This document shows positions 23,561-37,500 of a stretch of 64,000 nt of DNA, piece by piece. The notes beneath the pieces are model-generated. The model searched no databases. It saw only the letters and a program-made list of their open reading frames with translations, and had not been told where the DNA came from. The first letter of the stretch is position 1, and each line of letters begins with the position of its first letter. The position numbers and the translations under genes are program-made. Source of the DNA: Himantopus leucocephalus (lineage: Eukaryota > Chordata > Aves > Charadriiformes > Recurvirostridae); assembly GCA_003993805.1 (NCBI GenBank), contig RSEF01000031.1, forward strand, positions 50,886,571 to 50,950,570. The letters run 5' to 3'.

Positions 23561-26148
23561 TGTATGATACTGGAAAAGCCACTGAATTTACTTCAGAGAG
23601 ATTTCTAAAATATAAAACTTTAAAATAAGCTAATATTCATTGTTGGAAATATGCTGTTGGAAATATATTTGAAAGGAAACCTGATATTTAGAAATTTATT
23701 GTCCTCCTTCCCATTTTCGTGACTGAAGTAAATAATCTGTTTATGACATGATAGTTTTTTTGACAGCACCTCAATATGATGTCACTAAGAGATGATCAAT
23801 ATCTGAACTAATGAATAAAGAGCTAGAAAGTAGGGAATAAAAACTGATCAGGCTGAAATATTATTTAATATGGATAGAGTTATATTTTTGGAGAACAGGT
23901 GTTATCAGTGAGACTGTAAAAAAGCATTAATGATGCAATTAATTTCTGAATATTTATTTTTCACTGTCTAAACAGATGTTTGTTCTGAGTATTATAGAAA
24001 TCATTTCATTGAAAATGTTGTGTATTGTCCTTTCCTACACAAAGATCTATAGATGTCAGCAGGATTTCTCTATATTCACCTGGCAAAAAATAATATGCTG
24101 TAACAACATGCTATGGAGAATAAGTCAACACCAGAGTAATTCACCTTTTTTGCCAACAGAGGCCACTTTCTATATACAGACATTTATGAAGGAAAAGAGT
24201 GGTTATTATTTTACATCCCCTAGCTGGGTTATCTGGTAAAATGGAATGAAAGACAGACATTGATTGAAAATTCAAATACTTTATTCAGCATTTGAGTTAT
24301 CAGAGAGTCCAGAAAACCTTTGTAAATGTCTGCTAGTAAATTGGTGCTATACATTAATAGCTAATATACTATAGGGTGCAGTCTGAGAATTTATAACTAC
24401 AAAATAAAAATACATACAATATTTTCACAGTAATACACACATTTAAAAAGAATCTCAAATTTGTCACTGATACTTATAAATCATAGAGTTCTCTCTCTAC
24501 CAGAAACACAAACCCATTTTTTTCTGAGAGTTAGCATTATATTGTTTCTGCCTTCTTTATTTTTCCTGATAACTATTATAGTATATAATAATTTTTATAT
24601 ATATATATATTTAATATTATTGCCCTATTCTATTAGGAGACAATTAAGAGTAAAGCATGAAACTACAACGGCAACAGAAAGTGATTCCAATGGACTATAA
24701 ACTTCAATTTGTACATAGATCTACCTGGCAAAAGCAGAAGCCAATTCGCTTTTGATATGGCAACACAAGAAACTGCCCCAGGCAGTAGAGTCTGTGTCCC
24801 CATTATTTAGGTCCTTACTTTTCCCAGGTGGATTTGCACTTTACATGAAGCCCATCTTCTTAGCAGGTCTCTGCCTATAGCAATTTAGGTATGATCAGAT
24901 TGCACAGATAGGAAGAAAAAGCAGGCAGTCTCTGTCACATTTGTTCATGGGTAGCCTGCAAGCTTACAGCTGAGACCCATTTATAATTGTCTACTTTCCC
25001 AATTAGCTTCAGAATGCATGTAATATTTTTACACGGTTATGTGAATGCAGTTTTTCATATATGTGATTCTTACAGAAATGCCTTTCTCCCATACGCGTCT
25101 CTCACACATTTTGGCTTTATTATTTCGCAAGAGGTTCGCCCTCAAAAGAAGTAAATTGACTGAAAACAGATCAGCTGAAAACAGATGTATGAAAAGTCGT
25201 TTTGTTGCTTGCCCCCATGAAGGTCAGTGACAATCATAGTGCCTGGGAGAGCAGATTCCCAGGCAGGCCATTGGGTGACATTTCTTCTGTGCACTTTTTT
25301 CCCACAGTTTACGGAGCTGATTTAGAGCTCATGGAATCACTGGGAATATTGCAGTTATCTCCTCTGTGTCTTAGGTCAAGTCCTCCAAGTCTCAAAAGAA
25401 AACAATTTCTGGCTGGTACAGGTTATTTCGTTAGAACACTTGTGTCTCTTATGAACTGGGAGAATAGTTTTATTGATTCATACAGCACGATCCAGAAAAC
25501 ATGTGACAGTGTCAATGTGCCAGGAGGATTTTCAGAAGCACCTGCTGCTCCTGCCACTTTTTGTGAGCTTGTGACCTCAACTGTGACAAGGAGACAGCTG
25601 AGTGCCTCCTGCTCTCTTTATCCCTACCATTTCTTCTGCTTTCATCCCAGCTCATTCTTAGTTAGACAATGTAAAAATTATGAAGTCCTCATCATTTAGA
25701 ATCTGTGTTTATTGTGGTTTTCCTGTAATTTTTGCAGTACTGCTCTAGCATCATGAGAGCATTACCTGTCATTTTTTTACTCTTTGTCTGGATCTGTGGA
25801 AGACTGGCAAATCTGACAGGAACAGTGTCAGTAATCCAGAGGCACTTTTCTCTCCCTCTTCTCGGCACTGATGATGCTGCTTAGACAGAAGCAGGAGAAT
25901 TTCAGAAAATCCCTACTGGGGATTTTTCATGTTACTTTACTGTAGCCACAGATACTGGAGGGAGAAAAAGTAAGAAATCAAGGCAGGAGAATTTTCTGTT
26001 TACCCTCAAATACAGATGTGTTTAATGCAAGTGCATGTTCTAGTTGTTAGTTTGCTTAATTGTTTTTTCTTCTTTAGAGAGGAAAAATAGAACTTTTCCT
26101 TGAGCACAAATGAAACAATTGATTTGAATAGCATCTATTTAGTAATAC
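23561..26148. other. Unassigned AT-rich interval
   Basis: No gene is recognised. It contains a short tandem pair (14 bases twice, 23641-23668, TGTTGGAAATAT core) and a TA run at about 24597-24611. The 165-codon frame 25202-25699 (+) has no domain I can identify and lacks exon-like context. Confidence 0.5.
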
Positions 26149-26290
26149 AGCTATTGTAGCCATCATGCTGTAAAAAAATGAGGCAGAGCAAAATTTCTAG
26201 GTAAGGTAGTACCTTTTATTAGACCAACTAGTTAGTACAGTTAGAAAATGTAGTCAAAGGCACACAAGCCTTTCTCCAGATTTGAAACTG
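26149..26290. mobile_element. Ancient amniote short interspersed element fragment
   Basis: The block begins CAGCTATTGTAGCCATCATG and continues with GAGGCAGAGCAAAATTTCTA. It then runs through GTAAGGTAGTACCTTTTATT and AGACCAACTAGTTAGTACAG to ACACAAGCCTTTCTCCAGA. This order (a 'GTAGCC-TG' head, a 'CCTTTTATTAGACCAACT' middle, a 'CCTTTCTCCAGA' tail) matches a dispersed repeat I know from turtles, crocodilians and birds. I do not know its formal name or whether it is a SINE or a non-autonomous DNA element. No target-site duplication was found by eye. Confidence 0.55.
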
Positions 26291-28359
26291 CAATCTTGAG
26301 TTCTTTCCTGTGTGCAGTATCCAAGAACTACCCTTTGGCTACACTGATACAGTCCTTGAATTTTAGAATATTTCTATTTCCCCTATCTCTGCTGTTTAAT
26401 TTCCATTCAGTGACTGGTTCTGAAAGGCTATATAGGTTTCTTCTCTGAAAGACAGGCTTTATTATGTTATATAGTCCAAATAAATCCAAGAAGTGGCATT
26501 ATATCCACCTGAAGATGCTCAGTCCAATTTTTATTTGCTGAGTTTCTTCTTGGGACTTGACTTATACAGAGTCAAATGGTGTTATAAATGGCTTCCTCTT
26601 GGGTGCAGGGTATTCTTTTAATAAGTTCAGGAAGAAAATTCTCAGCTCTTCATTTTTTAATATATTACATAGATACTCATCTGGACAGAAAATTCAGGTT
26701 TTTGGAGAGGACAGACTGTTCAGCTCAGAATGGTTGGATGTTTAGCTAGACTTACTTTCAGATAATGTAGGCAGGCAGAGTGATTCCATCAGTCCCTGAA
26801 CTAGACTGCTGTGATTCTTTTTTCCCCTGACAGTTTTCTATTTGCTGAGGTAAACTGTTTTGTCTTATACCTGTTTTAAGCCAGAAGTTCTCTGCACTGG
26901 TTCAAGATCGGAAAAGTAATAGTTATGCTCTTACAATGACTGCTACCCACTCAGCTGCAGTTGAACTAGGACAGAGAACAGGTGAGGGTGCACGACATAC
27001 AAGATTCTTGAGTTTGCTCTTCCTTAGATTTTCTTAGAGTAGAAGAAATGTTATAGCTCTGCTTTTTTTTTAAAGGAAAGTTAATTGCTTGTTCTTGTTT
27101 TTCCAATTTTTGTAGGAACTCTCCCAGAGGAAAAGCGTGGGTTGTACCAAACTCCATCTGCCCCAGCTGTGATAACCGTCTTGCAGATGCTCATGGCACA
27201 GAACAAGAGTTAGGAACTAAGACCTTAGGGAATGCATTTGAAATGCTGCCAATTTAGCCAGTTGCCTCCTACTGCTGAATTAAGCTACAAATCTTGTCAA
27301 TCAAGGAACTGTACAGTATGGCAGCACAGTAAAATATGATCTGGAAAAGAAGTGTTACCATGGTAAGAAACTGATTAATCTACGCTAGAGTATTTGTTTT
27401 GCACAGGGCAGCAATTCTTTTTTCTTACTTTATAGTGATGCTCTTACATAGGAACAGAGGAACTAATAACAACTTTTGAGTCATCTGATCTAGTCCTCCA
27501 AAACAGTAGTTGTCAAGCCCTGAAGAAAGGTAAAAGCGCTGAACTTCAAGGTTTGGGTATTGGTTCCTACCAAAGAGTGGGATGAGTAGTAGGGAAGACA
27601 GCTGTGTTTTGGAGCTGGACAGACAGTTCTGAATGTTGAAGACAGAAGACACAAGCCTTCTCCTTTCAAAAATTTATTTTCTTTGAGAAAATAAAAAACA
27701 AACAAAAAAAACAAACAAAAATCCCCCCAGACCAAAAAAACCCTCTTAATATTTACTAGTGAAATAATGTTTCAAAAATCCAGAAATCATTCAAGTGCCT
27801 ATTGCTCTAGGCTCTGGGGACGTAAAGGGGGGCTTTAAAGTACTCCTTTTCAAGAACCCCAGAATTATTATGAAAGACTTTGCTTTCTCTATTTTCTGAT
27901 GGGGAAAAGGAACTAGAAAGTAGCTGCTTCACAGAAATCTAAGGTCCATAATTTGGGTAGGCATTGCAGGGATTTTCAGTCTTAGTTGACACATATTCAA
28001 AAACTTGAAAGCTGAATTAGAAACTCAACAAATATAGAACCTTGTAAGATTTTCGGGATTTCCTATGTTCAGCTGAAGCAAGAAAGAAATTTTTTCCTGT
28101 CTGTTCCCATTTTTCCAAATAAAATAGGAAACAAAGTTACCTTTCTCTTCTTTGAGTTTTAAATTAGCTGTATCTTTTGAACTAGTTCTTCTTCAGGTTG
28201 GCTTTCATTTCAAACAATTTGCTATTCCTTTGCAAATGCAATTCAAATCTAGAAATATTCTGATCAATGTAAATACATAATCAGGAAAAGGTTCATCTTC
28301 ACTAAGTAGATTATACAGCACCTGAAACAGAGTTCTCTTTTAGAGAAGAAAAAGAAAGG
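26291..28359. other. Unassigned AT-rich interval
   Basis: No gene is recognised. A/C-rich simple sequence (ACAAACAAAA type) lies at about 27691-27742. Otherwise the DNA is ordinary. Confidence 0.5.
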
Positions 28360-28395
28360 ATAATAATAATAATAATAAATAATAATAATAATAAT
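28360..28395. repeat. (TAA)n microsatellite
   Basis: About twelve AAT/TAA units with one interruption at 28378-28380. It is likely length-polymorphic. Confidence 0.95.
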
Positions 28396-31219
28396 ACTGC
28401 CTGCTTTTATTTGCTCTATAATAAATTTTAATAAAATGAATTATTGCAAGGTAATGAAGCAGTTCATTGGAAAGAAAGAGGAAAGGAGATAATATGAGGA
28501 TAAAATTTGCACAAGAGGAAATTGATACAAATCCTCAGTGCTCTTTATCATCTATGCAGGGAATAATGAATTTTTCTGCTAGGACTTTTTGGATCCAGAA
28601 GTGCCATGTGAACGTCTGATCATTTTCACTGATTTTAATGGAAAAAATGTAGGACTTTGTATGTGATTTAGGTGCCTGTGTATTTTCCCGCTTACTTTGG
28701 TGAAGAAAGAATAGACAGACAGGCGTAGTTCTTTTAAGCTAAACCAGGCAGAAGTAGATGAATTTGCACCTGTTTACAACAATGTGGTTCTTGGCATGTG
28801 ATAACCATATCAGATAATAAGGGGAAAGCCAATAGAATCATGCATATTTACCTTTGGTATATGGTAAATGCCAAGAACAATTCACAAAATCCCTGTAAGA
28901 TTGCTAGAGATAGTCAAACCAAATGATTTTCTCTATTCCATGAAAAAATCAACTTTCCTTTATAAAAGAAGTAAGATGATTGTGAGAAAGAATTGTCTGA
29001 AACAGACTGAAAGAATTGTCTATCCAAGTTTCATATCTCAGCACTAAAACAGACAACGAAATAAACATGTGAATTTCATTGTTGGGTTTTTTTTTATAAT
29101 ACAGGCATCTAACTAAAGAAACCTCAACATAGGCTCCTATTTTGGTAGGGTAATGGCCTAAAAAAAAAAAATTACAGCATGACTGTATAAGCAGTGTGAG
29201 TTTTAATCTTATATTTGTCAATGGTAATTAAACAATATGAACTTAGAAATCTTATATCCCAAGTCCTGGGCTCACTCTAGGATATAGGTCCAACATAAAA
29301 GAAGCTATGGAATACAAACACTGAAGGAGAGGTGGTAATATTTCCCATCTGAAATTCAGTACTTATTTTGAGCTGGCAAAAGCTATCAGTGATTAGCTGA
29401 ACCAGTCACCAATCTGATGATACCTCACTCAATTCAAATATAGAGGACATATGAGTAAACAGGTGAGAAGAAGAAACTTAGTGTGGTTTGAGCAGGCCTG
29501 AGACAGGAGTCCTAGGGGCATTTAGGTCTGGCAAATGTTAATTGGTTTTTGAACAAGGGCAATCCCCAGGAAAAGGCAAGGTGTTGAGTCTAAGACAGTC
29601 ACTATGGATGTGACTTATGAAGACATATACCTATTTCTCATTGATTTTCGTGGCATTTAAACAGGTGCTTACATGTTTTCTCTAATAGTGATAATTTTCT
29701 AAAGCAGGGACTTCAATTCCTATGCTTCAGGAACAGATGAGTAAGAAGGTAACAAGTACATTTTTGATGGAAAACATTAGCTTATAAGAAAACAAAAAGC
29801 AGACTTCCTCCTGACATTGGGTGAAGGGATTAAATAGTTATTTTATTAATATTTGCTGCAGGAGTCCTGTCTTGCATTTTTTTAAGGTTACCTTGGCCTT
29901 GAGAAGCAGTAACATCTGCTGGAAATATGACTGGGTAGTTGACTGAGCTCAGAAGCACTGAGGAAACCTGAGTTCTGACCATCTTTTCTCTACCCAACAA
30001 GAACAATGGCAGTCAATCGAAAAGTTTATAGAGCAAGAGAGAGTCTGGGGTGGCTAGATGGCATGGGGACAGTCTCCTCCTATCAAAGAACATAATCAAA
30101 CCATGGAAACATATCTTTAATCAAGCTTTTGCATTAACAGGCAAAAAGACTTTTCTCAAGAGAAACATCTTTCTGTTGAATACTTCCTTTAGTTGGTCAG
30201 GCAAGCCTGATTACTGCTGAATGTGGTAGAGAAATACTGCTTGCTGCTGTGAAAGTAAAGAGATAATAAGATCCTAGAAAATTTCTGTCTCTTGGACCTG
30301 ACAAGTGAAATTGAAGGTTCTGCAGATATATTGTACCTGAGGTGTCCAGCTCAAGACTGGACACAGGAAAAATAACAGTCTTATCAGCAAAAATACTTAC
30401 TCTTAGGGTAAAAGTTCTCATAAACAGCAGAGATTTAACTAATGACTGTTTGTCCAAACACTCCCGGGAATTGCTTTTTATATGTGAATGAAAAAAATCA
30501 GATGGAAGAAAAATGACAGTAAACAAACACAAATGGTCTCAAAACATAGCTGGAAATTGTATTTTTCCATATTAAGATTGAAAGTGTCCAAATAGCATTA
30601 CTGCTGATGTTAAAAAAATTATGCGTTTGATAAAGGTGATAAGGTGTTCTACTTTTTTTTAATCAAGCTTCATATTACCAAATTACATTTTTAAACTAGA
30701 ATGTTTATGCACAATTATTTAGGAAAACAGCATCAAAAAAAGATCTACACTGGTCAAAACAGCTGGACTAAAAGTGGATATCACAGGCAAGCTCTCATGT
30801 TGGTTACAGACGACGAGCTCAGGAAGAGCTCAATTAGAAAAGAAGATGGTGATTGTAGGCTTTTTTTTTTCCTTCTGAGTTGTTGGAGATGGACTCGTAG
30901 GGACAACTGATCTGTCATTAAGGTTATTAAATAGCACTTGCATTCTTTTAGAAGAGAAGAGGAGGCTGAAAAATGCCAAACCTAAGTAGTTAAAATTCAT
31001 TTTTTAAAATGTAAGAGAAAACAGTTTCTTCACATACATGAAGAAAAATCTGTACTGTGGTAGCTAATAACATATGAACCAGTGATTTCTAAAGCTTTGA
31101 CACTTGAACAAAAGATGATCCTACTTTGAAGAGTTAGATCCTGAAGTTTTTGCTCCGTTTTCCCTAGAAACATGCATCGATGCCTTGGCATGCCAAAGAA
31201 TAAAAAGTGGGATGAGGAA
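28396..31219. other. Unassigned AT-rich interval
   Basis: No gene or named repeat. An A11 tract lies at about 29161. The frame 30197-30532 (-, 111 codons) has no recognisable domain. Confidence 0.5.
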
Positions 31220-31344
31220 GGGAGAGGAGAGGAGAGGAGAGGAGNNNNNNNNNNNNNNNNNNNNNNNNNNNNNNNNNNNNNNNNNNNNNNNNNNNNNNNN
31301 NNNNNNNNNNNNNNNNNNNNNNNNNNNNNNNNNNNNNNNNNNNN
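31220..31344. repeat. (GGAGA)n repeat running into a 100-N assembly gap
   Basis: Five units of GGAGA-type repeat (31220-31244) end directly at 100 Ns (31245-31344). On the far side the sequence is already inside a CR1 element, so both the repeat length and the CR1 5' boundary are hidden in the gap. The purine-rich repeat probably caused the assembly break. Confidence 0.95.
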
Positions 31345-31540
31345 CTTTACTTTGAGGGTAACAGAGCACTGGAACAGGCTGCCCAGACAGGTTGTGGAAT
31401 CTCCTTCTCTGGAGATTTTCAACAGATGGCTAGATGCATTCCTGTCCAACCTGGTCTAGGTAAACCTGCTTTAGCAGGGGCGTTGGACTGGATGATCTCC
31501 AAAGGTCCCTTCCAACCCCTGCCACTCTGTGATTCTGTGA
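31345..31540 (+). mobile_element. CR1 LINE 3' end
   Basis: Typical CR1 3' blocks occur in order: CTTTACTTTGAGGGTAACAG at the start, GGAACAGGCTGCCCAGA near 31371, GTTGTGGAATCTCC near 31391, a GGCGTTGGACTGGATGATCT block near 31479, and AAGGTCCCTTCCAACCCC. The terminal octamer-type end is CTCTGTGATTCTGTGA (31525-31540). Divergence from the family pattern looks low to moderate. The 5' boundary lies in the preceding assembly gap. Confidence 0.93.
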
Positions 31541-34500
31541 AAAGATGCTTATCCATGCTTGTTACAAAAAAAAAATGAAAATATTGAGCGCACATTTAAA
31601 AGCTTACTTTAATAAGAGTAGTACTGTATGAGCTCTGCAACGTGCATTAGCAGTTAAGTCTCACGTTACAGCAGCAGGTTGACTGGAGCATGACAGTTTC
31701 ACCTCTCACACAAGGTAAACCAGGCAAATCTGTGCAGCTGGTAAAAATTATAAAAAATAGAAGAAGTGAAAATCCCTTAGGTTCTCTTTGGCCTTCTGTC
31801 TGTTTAAGGAGAAAGTAAGTCTGGGAACATGAATTTTCCACAAAATTAAGACAGCAAAATAAAGAGAATCCACATGTCACAAAAGATGTAGCTTCATGTT
31901 TTATTATGCTTTAATTTTCTCTTGGGACTACAAGGCATTGTGCTTCTGGAATTAAGATAGTCTTGACTCAAAAAAGAAAATGCGATATTCTTCTTGACCC
32001 CCTGCACAGGAAGCTATTAGAATGGTATTTGTTTTCAGCAACTAAGCACTGGGTTAACGATGCCCTAGATTAGCAGAGCAAATCATCTGTTCTGGTTGAA
32101 AGCATTTGGCTTTAGCCTGTAAATAACCAAGCACATTTTCAACACAAGAATCTTTAATTGCATTAATTAATTCATGAGACATCACAGCTGAAGAAAATGT
32201 GTCCTGTTGATTAAGTTCTTGGATAGGAATCAATAGTTTCATTGCTTGGACGTATTAACTTTCTAAATATCATCACTGTGGGTTTCATTACAGAGAACAC
32301 AAGAGATTGCACATGGCTGAGTGAGATATACCCAGGAAGCCAATTGCTTAGAATTAATATACAGCCCTCCATGCATCAAGCTGTCCTGCTGGTGTTCTGC
32401 AGAAAGGGAGAGAAAGACATACTCGAAGGCCCTGATTCACAGCTGACATTCAGTCTGAACTCTCTTTCACGTACCATGAAATGAATATGACAGGCTGGAT
32501 GTTTGTTTAGTTTTAGAATATGTGCTACTGTGATAAATTGACAGGCAAGATGGTCAAACCCAGGGGAGGAAATAAGGAGGTGTAGTTTTGGTAGTTTTAG
32601 GGAAATCAGACAGTTCCACAAAAACTTTTTTCGCTGACTAACGGGAGAATTTTGAAACTTAACTAGAAATGAGTTGTCAGATATATTTTCTTTCTCTCTT
32701 TTCTTCTTTCTATCTCATCCCATTATTCTTTTTCCCCCACTGAAAACAATGTAATGTAGTATTTAGGGCTCTTCTTTTCTTGTTCCCAGTTGAATCTTGT
32801 TCAAAATAAGGAAAGTTTTGTGAAAGAAAAGAAGATTACTTATATTTTTTCTGCCAATTTTCAGATTTTCATAGCTTGGGAATTACCTATTCTGCTACAC
32901 TCTGTTGCAAAAGAGAAAGAAAACAGGACAAAACTTAATTTGCATTAAAACAATCAGAGTTCTGGAATGAAAACCAGAAAATGTTTTTACAAAAACCCCT
33001 TCTTTTTCTTCTTTTTTTAACCACTCCATTTACAAGAGGTGTGGAATTTCTAGAATATAACGTAAGTATGAACTGTGAAAAATCTTGAGACACTCTGCTC
33101 GAACTAAATGTTGCCTTCATTTAGAAAGATGAAGTCTCTTCGTTGATGTCCCTAAATGTGGCGGTAACACTGATGGGTGTGCCTGTCAAGTGGTCTGTTA
33201 TTGTGGAACTGCAGTGTGTTTGGGGTGCTCCAAAGGTACAGTGTGTTAGCATATCACACTATCTTGTTTTGTTTTAATGAGTTCCTTGGGTTTGCTTTTC
33301 TTTTCCTACCTCTTCTGTATCAAAAACTTAATTGCCTTGAGTTTTTTTTCCTGTTTTCAGTGATTTTCTTCTAAATTGTTTTTCTGTAAGGAGAAAAAAA
33401 AAATCATCTGAAATAAAGATGAAATTGGTTGATAGGTACCATTCAGGAAATATGCCTGACTCACTGTACAAATCACCCATGAAGCAGCTTTCTGCCATCC
33501 TATTTGGTACAAACTTGGCAACAGAAATGCTATGTAGTTTATTCTGGCAATGGCTTCAAATGACCATGCAGGGGCCCGCAGGCACCTGAAGTATTCTCTG
33601 GAATGTCCTTTCTTGGTGCACCAGTGGGTTAAAGTACAGGCTCCCTTGGAGTGGAGCAACAGCCTACCTCCGTCAGATCTTCCTTCACTCCGTGGTGGGT
33701 ACGGGAGGCAGCGGACCCCAAGAACTAGCACTGCCTTAAAAATGTAAGCATTGCAGGCAGATTCTTTCCTCAGACACTCTGCAAGTCTACTGTACCTATT
33801 TTACCATTTTTTATGTCAAGAGTAAAAATTAGAAGAGCAAAGATAACATTATATGTTTAAAGTATATAAATTCCCCTCCAAAGACTACCATTTCTATAGC
33901 ATCCTACACAGCTTTCCATTTCCAGAGTTAGAAACAGTTCTTTTACCTGACATTATTTGGTAGGTTGAATGAACACATGGCTAAAAATGGCTTTTGTCTA
34001 ACTAACGGGGAGCTGGATTCCTGATGTTCAGAATATGCAGTGTTGAAAAGATAAATAGCCCTGCTCTATTAACATCTTAATGAACTTACTGAAAAGCCCA
34101 TATGATGCCTTAAATTCACATTTCACATGTGCTGAACAGTTTTATGTTTCTTTTACATTCCTTTGAAGTCCTTACATGCAAAAGATCATCACCAAATTTT
34201 TTTTTAAATCTCAAATATTAACAGCAGTTGCATGTCTGACTCAAGGCATGTTATTGACTGCTGATATATGGCATACCAGAGAGAAAACCAGGCCTTTATC
34301 ATAAACACCACCTGTTTCAGAAACTGTCAGTCGCCAGCCTTTTGAACTTCTCATTTCATTACAGACATGACATTGAGAAAGAGGAAAGGGAGCTGGGGAA
34401 GGACAGAAAGATTTCAAGGCAAAAGCTCCAAAAAACAAACTGCAGTTTCCTTCCAGCCCAGGGAGTACACCAGAAATGTCCTTGCCTGAAACAAAGCAGA

Positions 34501-37500
34501 GGGAGGAAGGGTGAGGTTGAGTTTTGTGTTTTAAAGTCTATTTCAATTCCATACAAGCGTTTATTATAGATCAGGCCTGAAACAGCTATTTCTGCATCAG
34601 CACAGATGAAACCAACTTGTTTCAACATTTGTTTCATAAAATAGTTTTGCAGTTTCATGGGTACGCTCTTAGATGGACCATTTCCACACTCCATTTAATC
34701 AGTGAGACTTATGAAAATTATGAAAGAACTCAATTTTCAATCTAAGCCCCTTTGGCAGGGGTTTTGTTAATACCTTAAACGATTGAGTGGGAATTGAGTA
34801 TTTAACTGAAATTTTTGAAAATTCTGTCCTTACGTTGTAATCTCAGGAACTGAATTCGAAACTCCATCAGACTCACTGTTTAATAAAGTGAGTCGAAGGC
34901 GTTTAATTTTTTATGGTCATTGTTCAGATGGGGCAATTATCTGTAAGATAATGTTAAAGAAATAGCTCCTCCATGATGTCAGTGTTTGTATCATGGTGTA
35001 GAAGGCTGAGAACATTTTATGGAAATATTATCTCATAAGACCAAGTTGTGTATCCTGGAAATATTAATACTGTGGATTGACATTTTTGTTCACAGAACTT
35101 CCCATGGGTCAGGCTTGAGAGCCATTACTTACTCTTGATTTTTTCTGGAGCAACTTAAGTGGTGTATGTGGGTTGGAATACTTCTCAGATGGTTTTTTTT
35201 GCCCTCTCATTCTGGTTATATGGATAGAGAGGCATTTACTGAAAAGTTTTTTTGAAAAAGGTCCTTATGAGCTGAGAGCAATCTGTGCACCTTCAGAAAG
35301 CTCAATGAACTGGGGTGCTAGGATTCTGGAACAAGAAATAGGATTGATTTAATTGCTTGCATTGCTGTTGTCAATGTGCAAAGAACCTTTCTGACTGAAG
35401 ACTGCCATATCAGGAAGGTGTTTAATAAAATAAGAAATAATATCTTAAGGACACTTGTGCTGGTTAAGGGAAAGTAAGTGTTGTAAGGCATGTTGGAGAC
35501 CTTAAAAAGCAGCCTTGGCTTGTTATGATTGTAATTCATATTTACGTCACTTTGGTTGTCACAGACTCAGAAAAGCCAGACAAACTGAATCATCCTGGAT
35601 AATATCCAAAACCTCCCACATACAACCTGGAAAAAAATGTCCTTTGTAAATATATATGTATATCTTAAATATTTTACCCATTTTCTGGAGTTACTGTTTG
35701 ATATCCTGTTGTCTTCATATTGCAAAAGCCTAATTACGCATGCCAAATAATATACCATTTTCTACTGTTTTTCTAGTAAGCTTAAAATCTTTAAAACAGG
35801 TAGGAGGCGCCTTCCTAATAACGTATACATTACTGAGAAAACTAAGAAATTCATAGGAAATCACTGCTATTCTGGTACATGATGCTCACATGTTTCTGTA
35901 GACTGGAAATCAACTTCTGATATAACCCTAAGTAAGAGAACCTACTCTCGAGGTCCTTAATACATCTCAGAACTGCCACTGAGCTACAACTGGACCTGCT
36001 CGGCAATTCCCCATCAGTAACTCCCATGAACTGTGGCGACAGTTACACAGAATCAAGCCAAACTCGGAGAACCCTAGACATCCAGTATAAATCACTTACA
36101 GCTGTTGCAGATATTGAATCATACTAAAAAAACATCATTTAGTTTTTTGGATCAAAGCAGGAGAACCCTATGCTTTGCTACATCTTTACAGTTCTTGGGA
36201 AAGATGCTTTAGTCAATTCTTGTAGAATCAGGAATAGATGCCTTCTTTGCATGCTTCCCCTGTGCATACCATGGATGATAAGCTCTTCACCTGAAATGAT
36301 CTGATAGTTACCTGATCTGTATAGTACCTAAATGGGAGAGCTTTATAATTATACCTCTTCTTGCTCCCTCACTGGGTACTACTGACTGCCAGTCTAGCTT
36401 GTCACTAAAGGAATTTGAGTTGCTTAAATGTCATGATATTTGGATTTGTTTTGTTGATAATCAGAGGGTGTTGTGCATTCAAATGAAATATTGAGACCTT
36501 GGTAAAATTCTCACATCTAACCTTATCACCACAGCACCAATTATCACATGTTGTTTCTGGTTCTGAACTCTGAATAAAATGTGCTTTTACGGTATCTAAC
36601 AGACAATGGAGCCTCACGGCAGCTTATGAACTGCTGGATTCTTTTAAAAATTATACTGGCAAATTTTTAAGTGTGGAAAGTGCCCTTTTTAGAAACTTGT
36701 TTGCCCGCCTACTAGATTCTCATAATCTCTCTTTTAATTGCTGTATATTTATTGGATTCTGACAGAAAGTTGCAAAACATGCCTTTGATGGTTGCATACA
36801 CTCAAACACATTTAGATAGCACTTGCCGTAAGCAATCAGTGCCGTGAAAGCAATCCTTATCTAAAAGAGGAGAAAAAACCCTACAAACTAAAAAAGACAC
36901 AATGTTATGCCATCTTCAGAAACACACAGTCAGTCAAACACTAATGCCAAGCATGCTAAAACAGTGGAAAAACCCCAAGCATTATACGTCAGCATTCCAG
37001 TATCTTTCACAAATAGTACTTGCAGCTTTAGACTCGTGCGACAAGATGACACGAGATATCAATCTTCTCCCTAACTGTAACAATAAAATCATATGCCACT
37101 TGGAACACGTAATTTATTTTCTCTGTTTTATATGCAGGATAAGTGTTTTCTCATGCATTAAAATGCCCTGAAATATATGCGGAGCAGTGCTGTGTCCATA
37201 AAAAACCTCACTGGAATAGTATCATAATCATACTGGTCTAAAGATAAGTAAGAAGTAAGGTATGTAAGGGTAGCTTCCTCTCTTATATTTTATTTATCCA
37301 GCCAGAAAAAGATTTGCACAGAATGTTCTATCATCTAAACAGTTGACTTGGTTGGCTTAACACATCATCATTTCCTTTTTTCTACAAGAAGATCATCAGC
37401 ATTCACATACCATCTTGCCATAATAATTAGTATTGGCACCTGGTTCCCTCGTACTCTAACAGTAGAAGGCATGAAAAAGGTGCCCCTTATGCCAAGAGGA

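Noticed and set aside
25202..25699. 165-codon plus-strand frame
   Set aside because: No recognisable family, no promoter or splice context; chance frame.
31030..31459. Frames crossing the second N block
   Set aside because: They join a purine repeat, a placeholder gap and CR1 sequence; not a gene.
33357..33747. Overlapping frames in a slightly GC-richer pocket
   Set aside because: Overlap on both strands without a known domain, and splice signals are weak.
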